A stretch of 6,207 nt of DNA from Ruminococcaceae bacterium UBA7030 (GTDB lineage Bacteria > Bacillota > Clostridia > Oscillospirales > Acutalibacteraceae), in NCBI GenBank assembly GCA_002494125.1, contig DLBD01000114.1, positions 1 to 6,207 of the forward strand, given 5' to 3'. This document shows, piece after piece, positions 1 to 3,650 of the stretch. A program made the translations under genes and the position numbers. Each line of letters begins with the position of its first letter. Position 1 is the stretch's first letter. Below the pieces are notes generated by a model. That model did not search any database. It saw nothing but the letters and a program-made list of their open reading frames with translations, and had not been told where the DNA came from.

Positions 1-44
1 GAACGGCAGATATTACCGTGGCAGACAAAACAAATTCTTATCAT
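1..44 (-). CDS. Low-molecular-weight protein tyrosine phosphatase, N-terminal fragment (cut by window edge)
   Basis: This gene is partial: only its first 15 codons lie in the window and the rest continues past position 1. Reading the minus strand from the ATG at 44-42 gives MIRICFVCHGNICRS. This is the N-terminal beta strand plus P-loop of the low-molecular-weight protein tyrosine phosphatase family: the CX5R(S/T) signature with nucleophile Cys8, GN at 10-11, Arg14 and Ser15. The family consists of small cytosolic phosphatases (or arsenate-reductase-like relatives) of about 150 residues that remove phosphate from tyrosine residues. An AGGAG ribosome binding site (complement of 51-55) lies 6 nt before the start, inside the end of the upstream gene. 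The ATG overlaps that gene's TGA as ATGA, so the two are probably translationally coupled. The motif is diagnostic, but the full length and any fusion cannot be seen. Confidence 0.85.
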   Translation of the reverse strand, partial: MIRICFVCHGNICR

Positions 45-868
45 TTATTTCTCCTGTCAAGGAAATTTATTATCTCATTTTCCTGTTTATACTCAATCAT
101 TGTATCAAGCTCAAGGTTATGCAGGCTTTCAAATATCGACTTTTCAATGCCCGGATAATCCTTTTTAAGCTCTTTGATGAGATATTTAACCTCCTGCCTT
201 TTTGACGCTCCGATATCGTCGTCAGCCGAATGATACTGCTCTGTAAAGCGGCAGGCGCATCTTATAAACTCAAGTCCGTTATACTCACACCACGAGATAA
301 TATCCTCCTCGTTGATACAATAAAGCGGTCTTATAAGCTCCATCCCTTCAAAATTAGTTGAGGCAAGCTTAGGCAACATTCCCTGAAGCTGCGAGGCGTA
401 AAACATACTAAGCGCGATTGTTTCAATAACATCGCTGAGGTGATGGCCAAGTGCGATTTTATTACAGTTAAGCTCCTTTGCCTTAGCGTAGAGATGACCC
501 CTTCGCATACGGGCGCAAAGATAACAGGGCGACTTTTCAGAGCTGTAAGCCACATCAAAAATATTACTCTCAAACACAGTCAGAGGGATATTCAGTATCT
601 TTGCATTTTCAAGGATACGGCTGTAATTCTCCTCATTATACCCGGGATTCATAACAAGATAAACGAGGTCAAAATCGACGCTCCCCTGCCTTTTGTAAAG
701 CTCCATAAGCTTTGCCATAAGCATAGAATCCTTACCGCCGGAGATGCACACCGCAATCCTGTCGCCGTCCTCAACAAGCGAGTAGCGCTCAAGCGCATTT
801 AAAAACGGCTCCCATATGCTCTCACGGTACTGCGTAAATATGCTGTTTTCAATTTTCTCGGCAAGCAT
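41..868 (-). CDS. ttcA: TtcA/TilS-family PP-loop ATPase, probable tRNA 2-thiocytidine biosynthesis protein
   Basis: This 275-aa cytosolic protein belongs to the N-type ATP pyrophosphatase (PP-loop) superfamily. The PP-loop SGGKDS is at residues 43-48 and would bind ATP to adenylate the target tRNA base. Other TtcA-like marks follow in order: a CxxC pair in PCYLCARMRRG (Cys115, Cys118), GHHLSD at 141-146, and Cys204/Cys206 in the segment after PLYCINEEDI. In TtcA three cysteines hold an Fe-S cluster for tRNA C32 thiolation; Cys115, Cys118 and one of Cys204/206 would fill that role. The N- and C-terminal zinc fingers typical of TtuA/Ctu1 are absent. The length is close to that of TtcA. The ATG at 868 has AGGAG (complement of 875-879) 6 nt upstream. 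The gene is first in an operon with the phosphatase gene. The family is secure, but the precise target in Gram-positive bacteria is less certain: C32 thiolation is established in enterobacteria. Confidence 0.87.
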   Translation of the reverse strand: MLAEKIENSIFTQYRESIWEPFLNALERYSLVEDGDRIAVCISGGKDSMLMAKLMELYKRQGSVDFDLVYLVMNPGYNEENYSRILENAKILNIPLTVFESNIFDVAYSSEKSPCYLCARMRRGHLYAKAKELNCNKIALGHHLSDVIETIALSMFYASQLQGMLPKLASTNFEGMELIRPLYCINEEDIISWCEYNGLEFIRCACRFTEQYHSADDDIGASKRQEVKYLIKELKKDYPGIEKSIFESLHNLELDTMIEYKQENEIINFLDRRNK

Positions 869-895
869 AACATTCTCCTAAGTAATTATATAATT

Positions 896-923
896 ATTAT
901 ACATTATTGTAATCAGGTGTCAA
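896..923 (-). promoter_or_regulatory. Strong sigma-A promoter for the ttcA-phosphatase operon
   Basis: On the minus strand a perfect -35 hexamer TTGACA (complement of 918-923) is followed by a 16-bp spacer and a perfect -10 hexamer TATAAT (complement of 896-901). Transcription would start near 889. That leaves a leader of only about 20 nt, which holds the AGGAG site at 875-879 and little else, so there is no room for a riboswitch or attenuator. The 16-bp spacer is one base short of optimal. A BceR-like half-match described in the findings lies across the spacer. Confidence 0.8.
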
Positions 924-929
924 TATTCC

Positions 930-1137
930 GGCTCACAGTTTAAATACCCTTTCCCACTGCAATATGTACATTATCGGCATTTCACTTGTAAATATAAATA
1001 AGAGCGGCTCTCTCAAGTATCTGTATGGCTGCCTTCAGTCTCAGGCATATCAAAGATGAAAAAGCGGAAATAGCGAAAGGCGAGGTGCGATAAAATCAAC
1101 GCTATGTTTGAAAGAATAACGAGTAAGAAATAAATTA
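930..1137. other. Unassigned intergenic DNA with a doubtful 22-codon ORF
   Basis: This is the middle of the 364-bp gap between the divergent genes. The only open stretch of note is on the plus strand at 1025-1093. It starts ATG and would encode a 22-residue charged peptide beginning MAAFSLRHIKDEKAEIAKG and ending at TAA. It has no Shine-Dalgarno sequence. The same frame is open upstream of the ATG back to a TAA at 995-997, which looks more like a decayed gene tail or a dispersed repeat than a real small gene. On the minus strand 1052-1105 is also open. I see no tRNA, riboswitch or direct repeat here. Confidence 0.3.
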
Positions 1138-1163
1138 AAGGCTTCGGATTAATCCGAAGCCTT
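1138..1163. terminator. Perfect 26-bp palindrome, probable bidirectional intrinsic terminator
   Basis: The two 13-nt arms at 1138-1150 and 1151-1163 are exact reverse complements. They can fold as an 11-bp GC-containing stem (AAGGCTTCGGA / TCCGAAGCCTT) closed by the loop TTAA. On the plus strand it is followed by the T-rich but interrupted TATTTAAT. On the minus strand it is followed by the better tract TTAATTTATTTCTT. It lies 8 bp before the operator at 1172, so it would insulate the two-component genes from upstream read-through, or stop antisense transcription leaving the cassette. What it terminates on the plus strand is not obvious. A palindromic protein-binding site is an alternative. 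Confidence 0.6.
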
Positions 1164-1171
1164 ATTTAATG

Positions 1172-1185
1172 TGACAATATTGTAA
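1172..1185. promoter_or_regulatory. BceR-type operator upstream of the response-regulator gene
   Basis: The sequence TGACA-ATAT-TGTAA matches exactly the inverted repeat TNACA-N4-TGTAA that I recall as the binding motif of BceR-type response regulators in Bacillus. Its core ACAATATTGT is a perfect 10-bp palindrome. It sits 47 bp before the start codon of an OmpR-type regulator that belongs to a kinase/ABC transporter cassette. One-mismatch copies precede the transporter genes, so autoregulation is the natural reading. The match is seen directly; binding is inferred. Confidence 0.6.
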
Positions 1186-1214
1186 TGGAAACATCATCAC
1201 TAATATGCTAAAAT
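1180..1214 (+). promoter_or_regulatory. Candidate promoter of the response regulator-kinase pair
   Basis: Two overlapping solutions exist. TGGAAA (1186-1191), a 17-bp spacer and TAAAAT (1209-1214) with an extended TGC just before it is the better-scoring one, but it would start transcription near 1221, right at the Shine-Dalgarno sequence. TTGTAA (1180-1185), an 18-bp spacer and TATGCT (1204-1209) would start near 1216 and leave a more normal, though still short, leader; its -35 overlaps the operator. The start codon at 1233 is preceded by GAGGTGAT (1222-1229). Confidence 0.45.
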
Positions 1215-1232
1215 GAAATCCGAGGTGATAGT

Positions 1233-1910
1233 ATGAACATCTTTTTATTAGAGGACGACGAGGCGATCGGCATAGCGCTTACCTATTCGCTTCAAAGCGA
1301 GGGCTACGAGGTAATGCTTGCAAAGAGCATTCGTGAAGCGAAAAGCGTTATCGATAACAATACTTTTTCATTATATCTTCTTGATTTGACTCTGCCTGAC
1401 GGCAGCGGCTATGATATCTGCAAAGCGGTGAAAGCGCAGGGCGATTATCCCGTTATTTTCCTTACCGCATACGACGATGAAGCAAACGTTGTTATGGGCT
1501 TTGACTTCGGCGCAGACGATTATATTTCAAAGCCGTTCAGACTTAAGGAATTGCTTGCAAGGATTAAATCAGTGCTCCGCCGTTACAGCAAGGACAGCGC
1601 AGACGGAATTATTAATATCAAAAATGTTAAAATCAACACAAATGAGGCGAAGGTGTTCAAAAACGGCGAGGAGGTTATTCTTACCGCTATGGAATACCGT
1701 CTGCTGCTGACAATGCTTAATAATCGCGGAATTGTTTTAACACGAAACAGACTGCTTGAGGACATATGGGACGTAGAGGGCGATTTTGTAAACGACAATA
1801 CGCTGACCGTTTATATAAAAAGGTTAAGAAACAAAATTGAGGAGAATCCCGCTGAGCCAAAGATTATTAAAACCGTGAGAGGAATGGGGTATATTATTGA
1901 TGAAAAATAA
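1233..1910 (+). CDS. OmpR/PhoB-family response regulator (BceR-like) of an ABC-transporter-linked two-component system
   Basis: This 225-aa cytosolic transcription factor has a receiver domain at about residues 1-117 and a winged helix-turn-helix DNA-binding domain at about 127-223. Receiver residues are all in place: the acidic pocket Glu7-Asp8-Asp9, phosphoacceptor Asp51 in LLDLTLPDG, Thr78 in FLTAYDD, and Lys100 in SKPF. The output domain shows the usual pattern: LTAMEYRLLLTML, then the recognition-helix region NDNTLTVYIKRLRNKIE at 187-203, and the wing ending TVRGMGYII at 214-222. The length is standard. The start is supported by GAGGTGAT ending 3 nt before ATG. The gene overlaps the downstream kinase gene by 11 nt. 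Phosphorylated by that kinase, it probably activates the transporter genes and its own promoter through TNACA-N4-TGTAA sites. The family is certain; the BceR-like role is inferred from context and operators. Confidence 0.93.
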   Translation: MNIFLLEDDEAIGIALTYSLQSEGYEVMLAKSIREAKSVIDNNTFSLYLLDLTLPDGSGYDICKAVKAQGDYPVIFLTAYDDEANVVMGFDFGADDYISKPFRLKELLARIKSVLRRYSKDSADGIINIKNVKINTNEAKVFKNGEEVILTAMEYRLLLTMLNNRGIVLTRNRLLEDIWDVEGDFVNDNTLTVYIKRLRNKIEENPAEPKIIKTVRGMGYIIDEK

Positions 1911-2892
1911 AGAATTCTTTGTTCCTGTTATTATGGGCGTTGCCGTTACTGCTGCAGCTTCAACAATAATGCTGTTTATGAATAAATCGGGGGCAATAAT
2001 CTGTGCTACGCTCGGCTTTATTCTTATTGCTATATTTTGTTTTTATACAAATAGGCGCTACCGCGCAATAAGTGATTTGAATGATTATTTGTTGCTTGTG
2101 TGTTCAGGTAATTACGATTTGGCTCTTGAAGATAATACTGAAGGAGAGCTTTCAATTCTGCAAAACAATCTTTTGAAGGTTATCAGTCAGCTTAAAACGC
2201 AGAATGAAGTGATTGCGGCTGACAAGACGTATCTTGCCGACTCTCTTGCGGATATTTCACATCAGCTTAAAACACCGCTCACCTCAATGCTCGTTGTATC
2301 CGAGCTTCTTGAAAAAGAAGAGGATGAAGCAAAGCGCAAGGAGTTTACGGAAATAATCAATACCCAATGCGAAAAAATGAGCTGGCTTATTCAAACGCTT
2401 TTAAAGCTTTCAAAGCTTGACGCGGGAACCGCGGAAATGAATATTGAACCGATTTCCGTAAGCGAAGTGATTGAAAACAGTCTGACTCCGTTTTTACTCA
2501 CACTGGATTTAAAGAATATAAACGTTAAAAAGAGTATAGATGACTTTACCTTTAGCGGTGATAAAAACTGGAGCGTGGAGGCGCTGCAGAATATTATTAA
2601 AAACTGTATTGAGCATACGCCGGACGGAGGGGCGCTTTCTATTAGAACCGACGGAACAACGCTTTTCAGCCGCATTGTTATAAGCGATAACGGCTGCGGA
2701 ATTGCAAAAGAGGATTTACCCCATATATTTGAGAGGTTTTACCACGGAAAAAACTCCTCCTCCGAAAGTGTGGGCATAGGTCTTGCGCTGTCCAAAACTA
2801 TACTTAATAAGGAAAATGCTTCCGTTTCCGTTACAAGCGAGAAAGGAAGCGGAACGCAGTTTGAAATCAAATTCTATAAATCCGTAATATGA
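1900..2892 (+). CDS. Intramembrane-sensing-type membrane histidine kinase, partner of the upstream regulator
   Basis: This 330-aa sensor kinase has two N-terminal helices (about residues 6-27 and 31-49) joined by only about four residues (NKSG), so it has essentially no extracytoplasmic sensor. A short linker and HAMP-like region (about 50-105) leads to HisKA with the H-box DISHQLKTPLTSM (phospho-His121), then an HATPase domain: N-box NIIKNCIEH (Asn235), G1 box DNGCGI (263-268), F-box IFERFY (276-281) and G2 box GIGL (292-295). The residue after the catalytic His is Gln, not the usual Glu/Asp. I prefer ATG 1900; an in-frame TTG at 1897 is possible and has slightly better spacing from the weak GGGG at 1886-1889. 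The 11-nt overlap with the regulator gene suggests translational coupling. Kinases of this shape usually read the activity of an associated ABC transporter, which here is encoded directly downstream. Confidence 0.92.
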   Translation: MKNKEFFVPVIMGVAVTAAASTIMLFMNKSGAIICATLGFILIAIFCFYTNRRYRAISDLNDYLLLVCSGNYDLALEDNTEGELSILQNNLLKVISQLKTQNEVIAADKTYLADSLADISHQLKTPLTSMLVVSELLEKEEDEAKRKEFTEIINTQCEKMSWLIQTLLKLSKLDAGTAEMNIEPISVSEVIENSLTPFLLTLDLKNINVKKSIDDFTFSGDKNWSVEALQNIIKNCIEHTPDGGALSIRTDGTTLFSRIVISDNGCGIAKEDLPHIFERFYHGKNSSSESVGIGLALSKTILNKENASVSVTSEKGSGTQFEIKFYKSVI

Positions 2893-2903
2893 CAAAATTG
2901 TTA
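2890..2903. promoter_or_regulatory. BceR-type operator 1 upstream of the transporter genes
   Basis: TGACA-AAAT-TGTTA matches TNACA-N4-TGTAA with one mismatch in the right arm. It begins on the TGA stop codon of the kinase gene, so coding and regulatory sequence overlap. Its centre lies about 52 bp before the transcription start predicted from the -10 at 2937, a typical position for an OmpR-family activator upstream of a weak -35. Confidence 0.55.
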
Positions 2904-2911
2904 TATAAAAT

Positions 2912-2925
2912 TCACTTAATTGTAA
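2912..2925. promoter_or_regulatory. BceR-type operator 2, tandem to operator 1
   Basis: TCACT-TAAT-TGTAA matches TNACA-N4-TGTAA with one mismatch in the left arm. Its centre is 22 bp from that of operator 1, close to two helical turns, so two regulator dimers could bind on the same DNA face. It covers the position where a -35 hexamer would be, consistent with an activator replacing a poor -35. Confidence 0.45.
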
Positions 2926-2936
2926 GGTACAAGCGG

Positions 2937-2942
2937 TATCAT
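2937..2942 (+). promoter_or_regulatory. Candidate -10 element of an activator-dependent transporter promoter
   Basis: TATCAT differs from TATAAT at one base. No good -35 hexamer is found 16-18 bp upstream; that space holds operator 2. Transcription would start near 2949, giving a leader of about 18 nt with the AAGGAG site at 2954-2959. This would let the ATPase and permease be induced separately from the regulator and kinase. Confidence 0.4.
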
Positions 2943-2953
2943 TGTGTCATCGA

Positions 2954-2959
2954 AAGGAG
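2954..2959 (+). promoter_or_regulatory. Ribosome binding site that fixes the ATPase start at 2967
   Basis: AAGGAG stands 7 nt before ATG 2967. An upstream in-frame ATG at 2889 has no Shine-Dalgarno sequence and overlaps the kinase stop codon. It would add 26 residues (MTKLLYKIHLIV and onward) that do not resemble the start of any ABC ATPase. Confidence 0.8.
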
Positions 2960-2966
2960 AAAAAGT

Positions 2967-3650
2967 ATGAAAATTTTAGAAACAGTAAATCTTTGCAAAA
3001 CATATGGAAACGGCGACACAATGGTAAAAGCGCTTGATAACGTCAGTTTTTCTGTCGAGCGCGGAGAATTTGTTGCGATAGTGGGTCCAAGCGGCTCCGG
3101 CAAATCAACGCTTATGCACATTGTCGGCGGCGTGGACACCGCAACAAGCGGCAGCGTCATTATTGACAAAACCGATATATCCACTCTTGATGAAACGGCG
3201 CTTGCAATCTTTCGCCGCAGACAGATAGGTCTGGTGTATCAGTTTTATAACCTTATTCCGATTCTGACGGTTGAGGAAAACTTAACCCTTCCGCTTCTTC
3301 TTGACGGCAGAAAGCCCGATGAAAGACAGATGAACGGCATTGTAGAACGCCTTGGCTTGCAGGACAGACTCAATTATCTTCCTTCCCAGCTTTCGGGCGG
3401 TCAGCAGCAGAGAGTTTCCATCGGCAGAGCGCTGATTAATAATCCTGCTCTTATGCTTGCCGACGAGCCGACGGGTAATCTTGATTCCGAAAACAGCAAG
3501 GAGATTATTTCCCTTCTCCGTCAGTTCAACAGCGAACTCGGTCAGACTGTCATTATTATTACACATGACGAAAATATCGCACTTTCGGCAGACCGGCTTA
3601 TAGAAATCAAGGACGGAAAAATTGTCCGCGATGAAAGGAGAGTACAATGA
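2967..3650 (+). CDS. ABC transporter ATP-binding protein (MacB/LolD/BceA-type)
   Basis: This 227-aa nucleotide-binding subunit would power the permease encoded next. All catalytic motifs are intact: Walker A GPSGSGKST (40-48), Q-loop Gln92 in YQFYNLIP, signature LSGGQQQR (142-149), Walker B LMLADEP with catalytic Glu167, D-loop NLD (171-173) and the switch His200 in ITHDE. The length and the start (MKILETVNLCKTYG, with the strand entering about 10 residues before KTYG) fit the MacB/LolD/BceA branch, which pairs with FtsX-fold permeases. These act by mechanotransmission rather than by classic transport through a channel. The TGA overlaps the permease ATG as ATGA. The family is certain. The substrate is unknown; antimicrobial peptides or envelope precursors are guesses from context. 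Confidence 0.95.
   Translation: MKILETVNLCKTYGNGDTMVKALDNVSFSVERGEFVAIVGPSGSGKSTLMHIVGGVDTATSGSVIIDKTDISTLDETALAIFRRRQIGLVYQFYNLIPILTVEENLTLPLLLDGRKPDERQMNGIVERLGLQDRLNYLPSQLSGGQQQRVSIGRALINNPALMLADEPTGNLDSENSKEIISLLRQFNSELGQTVIIITHDENIALSADRLIEIKDGKIVRDERRVQ

Noticed and set aside
440..802. A 120-codon plus-strand open frame opposite ttcA
   Set aside because: It lies wholly antisense within the clear PP-loop ATPase gene, has no convincing ribosome binding site and shows no recognisable domain.
869..1232. Riboswitch, tRNA or CRISPR array in the divergent intergenic region
   Set aside because: No cloverleaf, no conserved riboswitch core and no direct repeats are visible; the leaders of both operons are too short for a riboswitch.
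1897..1899. TTG as the kinase start codon
   Set aside because: An ATG follows directly in frame; TTG has slightly better spacing from a weak GGGG but adds only one residue, so ATG 1900 is preferred.
3282..3647. A 121-codon minus-strand open frame opposite the ATPase gene
   Set aside because: It is a shadow of the ATPase gene, whose motifs and reading frame are unambiguous; no promoter or known domain supports it.
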